Shown: in pieces, positions 18,622 through 27,255 of the stretch
How the letters are laid out: every line of letters begins with the position of its first letter
Numbering within the stretch: the first letter of the stretch is position 1
NCBI RefSeq assembly: GCF_001602525.1
Contig: NZ_LSYT01000002.1
Span: forward strand, 62,001-126,000
DNA from: Flavobacterium chilense
Lineage (GTDB): Bacteria; Bacteroidota; Bacteroidia; Flavobacteriales; Flavobacteriaceae
Length of the DNA: 64,000 bases
Direction of reading: 5' to 3'
The notes under the pieces: model-generated
Told to the model about the DNA's origin: nothing
Databases searched by the model: none
Seen by the model: the letters and a program-made list of their open reading frames with translations, nothing else
Made by a program: the position numbers and the translations under genes

Positions 18622-18667
18622 GCAGGTTCTGACCCTAAAATAGTCATTTAATAATTTTCAATTTCAT

Positions 18668-18710
18668 AAAATCCTTTTGTCTTTTTGTAAAAAGATGAAA
18701 GGATTTTTTT
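18668..18710 (+). terminator. Terminator after ACT-like gene
   Basis: AAATCCTTT pairs with AAAGGATTT around an inner CTTTTT / AAAAAG stem, then a T run. The rest of the gap to 19019 holds a small palindrome (GTGCGATTGCGCAC, 18854-18867) and the sigma-factor promoter. Confidence 0.8.
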
Positions 18711-18910
18711 GCCTAAACCTCTTTAGGAAATCCTCAATCCATTATTAACCACAATAAGAATATTCGCAACAAACCATTGTCAGGACTATAATTTTTTAAA
18801 ATATCAGTTAAAAATATATTGACTTGATAAAAAGCAATTTACCAAGGAATTTAGTGCGATTGCGCACAAACTTTACTTAAAAAAATCAAATTAACTTTTT
18901 TTTAATACTA

Positions 18911-18940
18911 TTTGCTGAGAATAATATTTTTATATATTTG
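18911..18940 (+). promoter_or_regulatory. Promoter of the ECF sigma factor gene
   Basis: TTTG at 18911-18914 and TATATTTG at 18933-18940 with an 18-base spacer match the housekeeping promoter of Bacteroidota. The leader is about 75 bases. Confidence 0.65.
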
Positions 18941-19019
18941 CTAACCAGTCAACAAATTAGAGGACCAATTTTGATAGTATGATAATATAATTAGATTTAA
19001 ATACGGACTAATTAAATTA

Positions 19020-19583
19020 ATGTCAGAAGTAATGGAACATAGCGAAAAATTATTGGTGAGTGAACTCAAAAATGGCAACGAAAAAGCATTTCGTTCTCTT
19101 TTTGATTTATACCATCAGGATATCTATGGCTATAGCATTAGTATTTTAAAATCAAAAGAAGCGGCCGAAGAAAATGTACAGGATGTTTTTATGAAAGTCT
19201 GGCTACATCGTGAGAACTTAAATCCTGAGCAATCTTTTAAGGCATATATTTTTACCATTGCCAGAAATCAGGCTTTTAATTTTCTAAATAAAGCAGCAAA
19301 TGATGTGCTGCTCAAAGAAGAAATTTTTTATGAAAGTCAGCAATCACACGAATACGGCGATTATTCGATTCGCGAAGCCGATTGTAAAAAACTTCGAAAA
19401 CAAGCCATAAAACAATTACCCCCCAAACGAAAGCAAATCTTTAAAATGTCCCGAAAAAAGGGAATGACTTATGAAGAAATTAGTCAGGAACTTGGGATTT
19501 CTATCAATACAGTCAGGAACCAAATGAGTAAAGCATTAGAATCTATGCGGGTCTTTTTTCACGTTCATGATGAGATTATCTAA
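19020..19583 (+). CDS. ECF-type RNA polymerase sigma factor (FecI-like, Bacteroidota group)
   Basis: A 187-residue sigma factor. Region 2 (about 20-90) includes FRSLFDLYHQDIYGYSISILKSKEAAEENVQDVFMKVW and region 4 (about 128-180) includes LPPKRKQIFKMSRKKGMTYEEISQELGISINTVRNQMSKALE, a helix-turn-helix. No region 1 or 3 is present, as in ECF factors. It precedes a FecR-type anti-sigma and a SusC with an STN domain, the usual parts of trans-envelope signalling. It should direct RNA polymerase to the starch locus when SusC is loaded. A terminator 25 bases downstream suggests a separate transcript from fecR. Confidence 0.92.
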   Translation: MSEVMEHSEKLLVSELKNGNEKAFRSLFDLYHQDIYGYSISILKSKEAAEENVQDVFMKVWLHRENLNPEQSFKAYIFTIARNQAFNFLNKAANDVLLKEEIFYESQQSHEYGDYSIREADCKKLRKQAIKQLPPKRKQIFKMSRKKGMTYEEISQELGISINTVRNQMSKALESMRVFFHVHDEII

Positions 19584-19606
19584 ACCACAAACCAATTAAA
19601 CCATTA

Positions 19607-19636
19607 AAATCACTCCATATCGGGTGATTTTTTTTG
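19607..19636 (+). terminator. Terminator between sigma factor and fecR-type gene
   Basis: AAATCAC (19607-19613) pairs with GTGATTT (19624-19630), followed by a run of T. Confidence 0.75.
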
Positions 19637-19691
19637 TTTTACTCACAAAGAACACAAAGGTTTCCGCAAAGATCACTTAATTTCAAAGTTT

Positions 19692-19718
19692 GTCATTTCG
19701 ACCGAAGCGAGAAATCAC
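19692..19718 (+). repeat. Short dispersed repeat with core GTCATTTCG
   Basis: This plus-strand copy resembles the minus-strand element at 14155-14179. Just upstream (about 19636-19676) is a single arm of the CAAAG-word family (CACAAAG, ACACAAAGG, CGCAAAG) without its partner. Confidence 0.45.
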
Positions 19719-19863
19719 ATAGAAAACGCGTTTATTCAAAAAAAATCAAGCTTTTTTCAAAAAAAATATTTTAGCCAAAAAATCAGCAAAATCAACACTT
19801 CCCAAGCTTTATTTTTACGATAGCCCATCTCATAAATGTTAAAATTAAAAAATTTATAACGTT

Positions 19864-19876
19864 TGAGTAGTACTCA
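19864..19876. promoter_or_regulatory. Palindrome upstream of fecR-type gene, possible operator
   Basis: TGAGTA-G-TACTCA is a perfect 6-bp inverted repeat with a one-base centre, 52 bases before the start codon. No clear promoter boxes flank it, so the role is a guess. Confidence 0.3.
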
Positions 19877-19927
19877 GCCTGCTTTCAACTGTATTATATA
19901 AAAACCCTGACCTAAATCCATTTCGTA

Positions 19928-21106
19928 ATGAATTCAAATTCTGAAATAAAAACACTATTACAAAAGTTTGTTCTGAACCAATGTACACCCGAAGAAACAA
20001 GCGAGGTAATAGCGTATTACAAAAAAAATAAACTTACGGATGATTTTCCAATGGTAGAAGACATTCAAAATCTTCTTGACGAAATGCCAAAAATGGATAA
20101 AAAAACTGCAGATGATATTTTCATGAATATCTTATTGGCTTCAAAAGAAGAAGAATCTGTAATTGAACTTCCAGCAAGAAAATCAAATTTCAGAAAGTAC
20201 ATTTCGATTGCTGCTTCGGTATTGGTGTTATTAGGAATTGGTTTTGCTTATCAAAAAGGCGCCTTTACTGCCAAATCTGAACCTAAATTTGATTTTAAAA
20301 GCAGTGATATTGTATTACAACTGGAAGATGGAAAAGTTCAGATTATCTCCGAAAACAATTCAGTTCAGGTAAAAGATTCGAAAGGAAATGTAGTAGGAAA
20401 CCAAAACGGAGATAAAATTGTTTACGATACTGATTCCGGTGTAGAAAAAGTAGCCTACAACACCATCAAAATTCCGTATGGAAAAAGATTTCAGCTACAA
20501 TTGTCCGACGGAACTCTTGTTCACTTAAATTCCGGAACCACTTTAAAATATCCTGTAAAATTTATTGCGGGAGAAAACAGACAGGTTTTTCTGGACGGAG
20601 AAGCTTTCTTTGATGTTGCCAAAGATAAAAAACACCCTTTTATTGTTAATGCTGATGCTCTAAATGTACGCGTTCTGGGAACACATTTTAATGTTTCGAA
20701 TTATCCGGAAGATACTGCAACAGATGTTGTTTTGGTAGAAGGATCTGTTGGAATGTACCGCTCAAATGAAGAGTTTGACGCTGCCAAAAACACAATCTTA
20801 AAACCTGGCTTTAAAGGAAGTTTCAATAAAGAAAATACCCTGATTTCGACTAAACCTGTCATTACGGATATTTATACTTCATGGATAAACGGCGGTCTTA
20901 CGTTTAGAAATATGACTTTCAAAAATATTATTACGAAACTGGAAAGACGCTATAATGTTACCATTATCAATAAAAACGAAAAATTAGCCAACGAAAAATT
21001 CAATGCGAGCTTTAGCGATGAATCTATTGAGAAAGTGATGAGTTATTTCAACGACATTCATGGCATCAATTACACCATAAAAAACAATCAAATACTAATT
21101 AAATAA
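19928..21106 (+). CDS. FecR-type anti-sigma factor
   Basis: A 392-residue protein. The cytoplasmic N-terminal part (1-88) would hold the sigma factor; one transmembrane helix (about 91-108) follows, then the periplasmic FecR domain (about 175-275; IPYGKRFQLQLSDGTLVHLNSGTTLKYP, FLDGEAFFDVAKDKKHPF, VRVLGTHFNV) and a C-terminal DUF4974 (about 320-392). In this family the periplasmic part reads the STN domain of the partner TonB receptor, here the SusC directly downstream. The 132-base gap to susC carries a hairpin. Confidence 0.93.
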   Translation: MNSNSEIKTLLQKFVLNQCTPEETSEVIAYYKKNKLTDDFPMVEDIQNLLDEMPKMDKKTADDIFMNILLASKEEESVIELPARKSNFRKYISIAASVLVLLGIGFAYQKGAFTAKSEPKFDFKSSDIVLQLEDGKVQIISENNSVQVKDSKGNVVGNQNGDKIVYDTDSGVEKVAYNTIKIPYGKRFQLQLSDGTLVHLNSGTTLKYPVKFIAGENRQVFLDGEAFFDVAKDKKHPFIVNADALNVRVLGTHFNVSNYPEDTATDVVLVEGSVGMYRSNEEFDAAKNTILKPGFKGSFNKENTLISTKPVITDIYTSWINGGLTFRNMTFKNIITKLERRYNVTIINKNEKLANEKFNASFSDESIEKVMSYFNDIHGINYTIKNNQILIK

Positions 21107-21158
21107 CCACTAAAACCAATACCAATTTATGAGGAAATAAGAATACCGGAATAAAAAA

Positions 21159-21189
21159 AATCGGAAAGAGCTGCGAACAATTTCCGATT
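21159..21189. other. Hairpin between fecR-type gene and susC
   Basis: AATCGGAAA (21159-21167) and TTTCCGATT (21181-21189) form a perfect 9-bp stem with a 13-base loop. No T tract follows. It could set the ratio of anti-sigma to receptor by RNA processing or partial termination, which is inference. Confidence 0.55.
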
Positions 21190-21238
21190 GACTAAGTGAT
21201 TGAATATAACGAATTAACTACAATCAATTAACAAAATT

Positions 21239-24200
21239 ATGAAAAAAAAATCTAAGAATAATGGGTTTCTATACTCATTGTTCCAAAATGACCTAAAATT
21301 GAAACTAACTACACTACTTATTTTGGTCGCCATGTTTAACATTAGAGGGAATACTTATGCCCAAAAAACAAAAGTTACTCTTGAATTAAACAATTCAACA
21401 ATCGAAAAGGTTCTTGAGACCATAGAACAGAAAACGGATTTCAGGTTTATTTACAAACTGAATGATATCGACTTAGACCGAACGATTTCTATTACGGTAA
21501 AAGATCAGCCAATTAATGTTGTTTTAGACAAGCTTTTTAAAGGCACTTCGACCGAATTTAAAATTCGTGATACTCAGATTATTTTAAAAAAACCGGAACT
21601 AAAAACACAAAACATTCCCTATCAAAAACAAACGGTTTCCGGAATCATTACAGATGAAAACGGTTTGCCTTTGCCCGGAGCTTCGGTTCTTGAAGAAGGT
21701 ACTAAAAACGGAATGGTAACTGATTTTGACGGAAAATATAAACTTACCGTAGAGAGTGCTTCTTCTGTTATCATTGTATCCTTTGTTGGTTATAAAGAAA
21801 AGAAAGTAGTAGCAAACCAAAGTATCATAAACATTCAGCTTATTCCTGATGCTACAGATTTGCAGGAGATAGTTGTAGTAGGTTATGGTTCTACCGTTAG
21901 AAAAGACGTTACCGGAGCCGTTTCTTCAATTGCGGCAAAAGATATGAATCAGGGCGCTATTGTAAATCCTTTGCAATTAATTTCAGGTAAAGCTGCAGGT
22001 GTAAACATCACTCAAATTGGCAGTGAACCAGGTTCAGGTCCAAGTGTTCGTATTCGTGGTATTTCTTCTTTAATTGGCGGAAATGATCCATTGGTAGTAG
22101 TAGACGGAATTCAGGGAAACATGGATTTATTAAATCAGGTTCCGCCAAGCGAAATTGAAAGTGTTGATGTTTTAAAAGATGCATCTGCTACTGCAGTTTA
22201 TGGTTCGAGAGGTGCACCTGGTGTTATTATCATTACTACTAAAAAAAATAAAGCAGGAAAAACTACTCTGGAATATATTGGCTCTACTTCTATCGATTTT
22301 ATTCCAAAAAAATTAGATATGTTAAATGCTGACCAATGGTGGCAAACAGCTCAAAGTGTTGGTGTTCCGGCTTCTGCAAATCATGGTTCAAGCACAGACT
22401 GGTACAATCTTTTAACTCAAACCGGTATTACACAAACCCATACACTTTCTTTTGGTGGCGGAACTGATAAATTTAATTACAGAGCTTCTTTAACAGCCAT
22501 TTTACAAGACGGAGTGGTAATTAATTCCAGCAATCAAAAATATATTGGCCGTATTCAGGCAACACAACTGGCTCTTGACGACAAATTAAAATTAACTTTT
22601 AACTTAAATACAGGAGTAAACAATGTAACAAACAGTATTGGAGATATTGGGTCGGTTTCTTATAAATCAAACCTAATTACCAATTCATTATTGGCAAGAC
22701 CAACAGATCCTGTTTTTAATACTGACGGAAGCTACTATACAGATCCAACTGTATTTCAATATTTAAATCCGTATGCTGTGGCACAAACGGTTACTTATGA
22801 AACTCAAAACGATAATTTATTCGGGAGTTTAAAAGCCGACTTAGATTTAGCTAAAGGTTTAACCGCAGGCTGGTTTGGAAGCTGGAGAAAAACCAATAAA
22901 ACAATTGGATATTTTCTTCCGGCAGAATCAACAGATGCTATGGCAATTGATCAGAAAGGATATGCAAATATCAAAAACGAAAGACAAAATGAAAAACTAA
23001 CGAATGTTAGTCTTACCTACAAGAAAACTTTTGGAATTCACAGCATCAACGCTTTAGCTTTATACGAATGGCAAAATCAAACCTATCAGGGAAATTATGC
23101 ACAAACTAGAGGTTTTATTAATGATAAAACGACTTATAATGCATTGCAGTTTGGTGATTTTTCAAAAGTACAGTCTAACGATATTTCTTCTTATAAAAAT
23201 GACAGAACTTTAGTTTCGTATTTAGGAAGAGTAAATTACTCTTTATTAGATCGTTATTTAGTTACAGCAAGTATCCGTCGTGATGGCTCATCTGTATTTG
23301 GCGCAAATAACAAATGGGGTAATTTCCCGTCAGCGTCTGTGGCGTGGCAGATCAACAACGAATCTTTCATGAAAAATCAGGCTTTATTTAATGAACTGAA
23401 GTTGCGTGTTGGATATGGAGAAACCGGAAATCAGCAAGGGCTTTATCCGCAAACTTCACTATCATTAGTAGGTGGTGCCGGAACAACTTATTTTGGAGGA
23501 ATGCCTATTACCAATTTCAATATTACTCAAAATGCAAACGCTGATTTGAAATGGGAAACTAAAAAACAAACCAATATTGGTCTTGATTTTGCCCTTTTAA
23601 ACAATAGATTAAGAGGTAGTGTTGATGTTTATTCTTCTAAAACCGAAAATCTGTTATTTAATTATACAGTACCTCAGCCACCATATCCTTATAACCAAAT
23701 TAAAGCCAACGTAGGAAGTATTTCAAACAAAGGTATAGAAGTGGCTCTGGCTTATGATGTTATTAAAACAGATAACAGTACACTTACCTTGGCAGGAAAC
23801 GCATCCTTCATGAAAAATGAAGTGCTAAATTTAAGCGGAAGCATTAATGGAGTTCCTCTAAACACTGATTATGTAGGCTGGGGAGCTTTAAACTCTTATC
23901 TGGTACAAGGAAAACCGGTTGGAGCATTTTATATCCTGGAACATACCGGAAAAAACGAAAACAATGTTGAAACGGTAAAAGATCGTGATGGAAACGGAAT
24001 TATTGATCAGGGAGTTAAAAGTCCGGATCGTTATTATGCAGGTTCAGCATTACCAACTTACACCTTTGCATTTAATCCTTCTTACAGATATAAAAATTTC
24101 GATGCTTCGATGTTAGTAAGAGGTTCAGGAGGAAACAAAATCTACAATGGATTACGCTCTAACTTAAGCCGATTGGAAAATATTGGTAAATCGAACGTTT

Positions 24201-24511
24201 TAGAAAGTGCCCTGGATACAGGAATTTATACTTCGCCATACGGATCTGATTTATGGCTTGAAGACGGTTCATTTGTACGTTTAGAAAATCTTACTGCCGG
24301 ATATACTTTCCGTTTTACGGATAAATATGTAGACTCTGTTCGACTTTCACTTACAGGAAACAATTTACTGCTGATTACAAATTATACAGGTATTGATCCT
24401 GAATTGAATATCAGTGGAAGTGGCGACCCTGCCGATAACTTTGGTGGCGATAAAGGAATTTATCCACGTACCAGAAGCGTTGCATTTGGTTTGACTGTAA
24501 AATTTAAATAG
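21239..24511 (+). CDS. SusC-type TonB-dependent outer-membrane transporter with STN domain
   Basis: A 1090-residue protein. After an N-terminal hydrophobic signal (to about residue 42, TYAQ) comes an STN signalling domain (about 46-117), a carboxypeptidase-regulatory-like beta domain (about 130-195, VSGIITDENGLPLPGASVLEEGT), a TonB-box-like DLQEIVVVGYG, the plug (about 215-335, with AVSSIAAKDMNQG and LKDASATAVYGSRGAPGVIIITTKK) and the 22-strand barrel. It should import maltodextrins with SusD as the lid. The STN domain pairs it with the FecR/ECF pair upstream. The susD gene follows after 8 bases. Confidence 0.95.
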   Translation: MKKKSKNNGFLYSLFQNDLKLKLTTLLILVAMFNIRGNTYAQKTKVTLELNNSTIEKVLETIEQKTDFRFIYKLNDIDLDRTISITVKDQPINVVLDKLFKGTSTEFKIRDTQIILKKPELKTQNIPYQKQTVSGIITDENGLPLPGASVLEEGTKNGMVTDFDGKYKLTVESASSVIIVSFVGYKEKKVVANQSIINIQLIPDATDLQEIVVVGYGSTVRKDVTGAVSSIAAKDMNQGAIVNPLQLISGKAAGVNITQIGSEPGSGPSVRIRGISSLIGGNDPLVVVDGIQGNMDLLNQVPPSEIESVDVLKDASATAVYGSRGAPGVIIITTKKNKAGKTTLEYIGSTSIDFIPKKLDMLNADQWWQTAQSVGVPASANHGSSTDWYNLLTQTGITQTHTLSFGGGTDKFNYRASLTAILQDGVVINSSNQKYIGRIQATQLALDDKLKLTFNLNTGVNNVTNSIGDIGSVSYKSNLITNSLLARPTDPVFNTDGSYYTDPTVFQYLNPYAVAQTVTYETQNDNLFGSLKADLDLAKGLTAGWFGSWRKTNKTIGYFLPAESTDAMAIDQKGYANIKNERQNEKLTNVSLTYKKTFGIHSINALALYEWQNQTYQGNYAQTRGFINDKTTYNALQFGDFSKVQSNDISSYKNDRTLVSYLGRVNYSLLDRYLVTASIRRDGSSVFGANNKWGNFPSASVAWQINNESFMKNQALFNELKLRVGYGETGNQQGLYPQTSLSLVGGAGTTYFGGMPITNFNITQNANADLKWETKKQTNIGLDFALLNNRLRGSVDVYSSKTENLLFNYTVPQPPYPYNQIKANVGSISNKGIEVALAYDVIKTDNSTLTLAGNASFMKNEVLNLSGSINGVPLNTDYVGWGALNSYLVQGKPVGAFYILEHTGKNENNVETVKDRDGNGIIDQGVKSPDRYYAGSALPTYTFAFNPSYRYKNFDASMLVRGSGGNKIYNGLRSNLSRLENIGKSNVLESALDTGIYTSPYGSDLWLEDGSFVRLENLTAGYTFRFTDKYVDSVRLSLTGNNLLLITNYTGIDPELNISGSGDPADNFGGDKGIYPRTRSVAFGLTVKFK

Positions 24512-24519
24512 TAAAAGAG

Positions 24520-26025
24520 ATGAAAATTAAAAATATATTGATAGCAAGCGTATGTTTTCTATCGCTTTTTGGATGTACAGATATCAGCGAAAATGTGTAC
24601 GACAAATACCCTGCCGATGATTTTTATGGCACTCCTGAAGGAGCTAATATTGCTCTTGCCAGTGTTTATGCCGAAATTCCCGGTGACTTTCAACGTAACA
24701 ATGTACCGGGTGTAGGTTATGCGGGAGCAGACAATGGCTGGTATGATATGAATTGCATGTCGTCTGACGAACAGGTAATTCCGCATAGAAATACCGGAGA
24801 CTGGCAGCAAGATTTTGCCCGTTTGCACAAACACGAGTGGTTACCAACTGATTTTATTATTAACAACACCTGGAACTGGTTGTACAAATCGATCTTCAAT
24901 GCCAATTTAGCCGTTAGCTTATTAGAGAAATCAAATGCCGAAGCGACAAAAATTGCCGAAGCTAAAGTATTACGTGCTTTTTTCTATTATTTATTGATTG
25001 ATGATTTTGGAGACGTTCCGTTTTTTACGGATAACAATATTACCGTAGATAAAATCCCGCAATCAAGTCGTAAAGAAGTCTATACTTTTATTGTAAAAGA
25101 ATTAACCGAAAATGTAGAATTACTTTCCGGAACAAAAGGAGGAAATTATTACGGAAGATTCAATAAATGGGCTGGTTATACTTTACTGGCAAAAGTGTAC
25201 CTGAATGCTCAGGTATATACCGGAGAAGCAAAATGGAATGAATGTCTGGCGGCTTGTAACAAAGTTAGCGAAGGTGGTTTTACACTACATTCCGGAGCAG
25301 CAAATGCTTCAAGTCCATTAGGAAATAAATATTACGAATTGTTTGGAGATGTACTTCCTGACGATGAAACTATTCTTCCTATTTCGGCCACTATCGATGT
25401 TGTTTCCCGTAATGTATATGCTGTTCGTAGTTTATACGGACCTCATGCACAGCTTTTATTTGGATTTAGTGGATGGAACGGTACTATTGTTCCAAAAGAT
25501 TTTTTCCTGAAATATGATGCAAATGATGTCCGCAGAAAACAATTTTTATTTGGTGAACAACCAGGAGGATTTAACTATACGCTTGATGTTGCTTCTTTAG
25601 ACAATCCTGGAGCTGATCCGCAAGCGGGAGTTCGTAATGTTAAATTCTATCCGGCAGGAGCAAAAACCGGCGGAGGAGCTTCAAACGACTTCCCTATTTT
25701 CAGATATGCTGATGTTATTTTAATGACGGCAGAATGTAATGTTCGTTTAGGAAACCCTGGTGCTGCAAAACCTTTGGTAGATCAAATCAGGCAACGTGCA
25801 GGTTTGAATCCGTTAGCGGCAAATCCAACACTTGATGATATATATAACGAAAGAGGATTCGAATTAAACTGGGAAGGTCACAGAAGACAGGACATGATTC
25901 GTTTTGACAAATTTTTATTGGCAAACGAATTCAGACCGGCATCTCCTGCATACCGAAAATTGTTCCCAATTCCAACATCTGCATTAGATGCTAATCGTGG
26001 ACTTAAACAAAATCCAGGTTACTAA
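24520..26025 (+). CDS. SusD/RagB-type starch-binding lipoprotein
   Basis: A 501-residue lipoprotein (MKIKNILIASVCFLSLFGC, Cys19) with the SusD fold: an N-terminal helical part (EGANIALASVYAEIPGD, WNWLYKSIFNANLAVSLLEK), TPR-like helices (AEAKVLRAFFYYLLIDDFGDVPFF), and the C-terminal NERGFELNWEGHRRQDMIRF then RKLFPIPTSALDANRGLKQNPGY. It forms the hinged lid over the SusC barrel at the cell surface and binds glycans. It lies 8 bases after susC and 13 bases before the SusE-like gene. Confidence 0.96.
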   Translation: MKIKNILIASVCFLSLFGCTDISENVYDKYPADDFYGTPEGANIALASVYAEIPGDFQRNNVPGVGYAGADNGWYDMNCMSSDEQVIPHRNTGDWQQDFARLHKHEWLPTDFIINNTWNWLYKSIFNANLAVSLLEKSNAEATKIAEAKVLRAFFYYLLIDDFGDVPFFTDNNITVDKIPQSSRKEVYTFIVKELTENVELLSGTKGGNYYGRFNKWAGYTLLAKVYLNAQVYTGEAKWNECLAACNKVSEGGFTLHSGAANASSPLGNKYYELFGDVLPDDETILPISATIDVVSRNVYAVRSLYGPHAQLLFGFSGWNGTIVPKDFFLKYDANDVRRKQFLFGEQPGGFNYTLDVASLDNPGADPQAGVRNVKFYPAGAKTGGGASNDFPIFRYADVILMTAECNVRLGNPGAAKPLVDQIRQRAGLNPLAANPTLDDIYNERGFELNWEGHRRQDMIRFDKFLLANEFRPASPAYRKLFPIPTSALDANRGLKQNPGY

Positions 26026-26038
26026 AAACAAAACTATC

Positions 26039-27148
26039 ATGAAAAAATATATCCATAAATTAATTCTATTAGGAGGTTTGCTTGCCCTGGGCGCTTCCTG
26101 TGACAGTGAAGCCGAATTAACGACTTTAAAAGCAGTAAGTTTTCCTTCTGCCATTCAGGTTTCTTCCAGCTCATTAGTGTTAACAGAAGATACTGCAGAT
26201 AATACTGCTTTACTTATTTCCTGGCCACAAGTCACATTTCCTATCGCTGCACCTGTTACTTATGCCATACAATTTGATTTAATTGGCGACACAAGCGGTG
26301 CTAATGCCTGGCAAAAAGCCAAAAGAATTGAAGTTGGTTCCGATGTTTTAAGCAAATCATTCATCGAAAGAGATTTAAACAAGATCGCCACAGACTTAGG
26401 TCTTGAACCAAATGTTGCTGGAAAACTGGTTGTTCGTGTAGAAGCAGCCATGGATCGAAAAATATATTCAGATCCAGTTACATTAACGGTTACACCTTAC
26501 GAAAAAAGTGTTGTTTTTGGCGAAATTTATATGCCGGGAAGTTATCAGGGCTGGGCAATCGAAACTGCTGCAGCATTAACTGCCATTCAAAAAGGCATTT
26601 ATCAGGGTTATATGACTGTTGCCGTTGGAGCTGGCCCTGGATTTAAATTGAATACAGCAAGAAACTGGGCACAATTTTACGGCGCCGGAGACACCAATAC
26701 AGATCTGAAAAACATGAGTGATACTGATTTTTCTCTTCCGGGTTCAGGTTCTTATCAAATCAAAGTAAACTTAAACACTTCAAAATGGAGTTTTACACCT
26801 TATGCATGGGGAATTGTTGGACCTGCAACAGCAACAGCAGACCAAACTGCCACTGACGCCAATTACGGATGGAACCACTCTGTACCAATGTCTTATGATC
26901 ATCAGGCCAAAACCTGGAAAGTGACTGCCAATTTATTACCCGGAGCACTAAAATTCAGGTTAGATGATAAATGGGATGTAAACTATGGTCCTGCAGATGC
27001 TTCAACCAACACCATTAATAAAGATAATGGCAATGCCTATACTATTAACGAAGCGGGAACTTACGAAGTAACCTTTACCATAAACGAAACAGATCCTGCA
27101 ACTACAGGTTATCCTGCAACTGCAACTTGTACTATCGTTAAAAAATAA
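26039..27148 (+). CDS. SusE/SusF-type starch-binding lipoprotein
   Basis: A 369-residue lipoprotein (lipidated Cys21 in LLALGASCDSE) with acidic residues after the cysteine, as seen in surface-exported lipoproteins of this phylum. The N-terminal SusE-like domain (SSLVLTEDTADNTALLISWPQVTFPIAAPVTYAIQFDL) is followed by two starch-binding beta domains (about 155-255, with ARNWAQFYGAG; about 260-369, with WKVTANLLPGALKFRLDDKWDVNYG). The aromatic and charged positions (W, K, R, N) fit glycan binding. I start at the ATG at 26039, after susD; an upstream frame start inside susD lacks the signal peptide. Confidence 0.88.
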   Translation: MKKYIHKLILLGGLLALGASCDSEAELTTLKAVSFPSAIQVSSSSLVLTEDTADNTALLISWPQVTFPIAAPVTYAIQFDLIGDTSGANAWQKAKRIEVGSDVLSKSFIERDLNKIATDLGLEPNVAGKLVVRVEAAMDRKIYSDPVTLTVTPYEKSVVFGEIYMPGSYQGWAIETAAALTAIQKGIYQGYMTVAVGAGPGFKLNTARNWAQFYGAGDTNTDLKNMSDTDFSLPGSGSYQIKVNLNTSKWSFTPYAWGIVGPATATADQTATDANYGWNHSVPMSYDHQAKTWKVTANLLPGALKFRLDDKWDVNYGPADASTNTINKDNGNAYTINEAGTYEVTFTINETDPATTGYPATATCTIVKK

Positions 27149-27160
27149 TCTAACATTATA

Positions 27161-27235
27161 ATAAAGCTAGATTAGTTTGAGTGATACCTGCCTTTTTTGA
27201 GCGAAAGGCAGGCTATCTTAAACTCCGGACTTTAT
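27161..27235. other. Extended intergenic hairpin between susE and GH13 genes
   Basis: The core pairs CCTGCCTTT with AAAGGCAGG around 27187-27212, extended by GATA / TATC with a one-base bulge. Outer segments (AGTTTGAG with CTTAAACT; ATAAAG with CTTTAT) can also pair, giving a rod of about 75 bases. The T run is in the loop, so it is not an ordinary terminator. It fills most of a 107-base gap in an otherwise tight operon and may limit or stabilise downstream expression. Confidence 0.55.
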
Positions 27236-27255
27236 TGAAACCAAATTCAAAAAAT

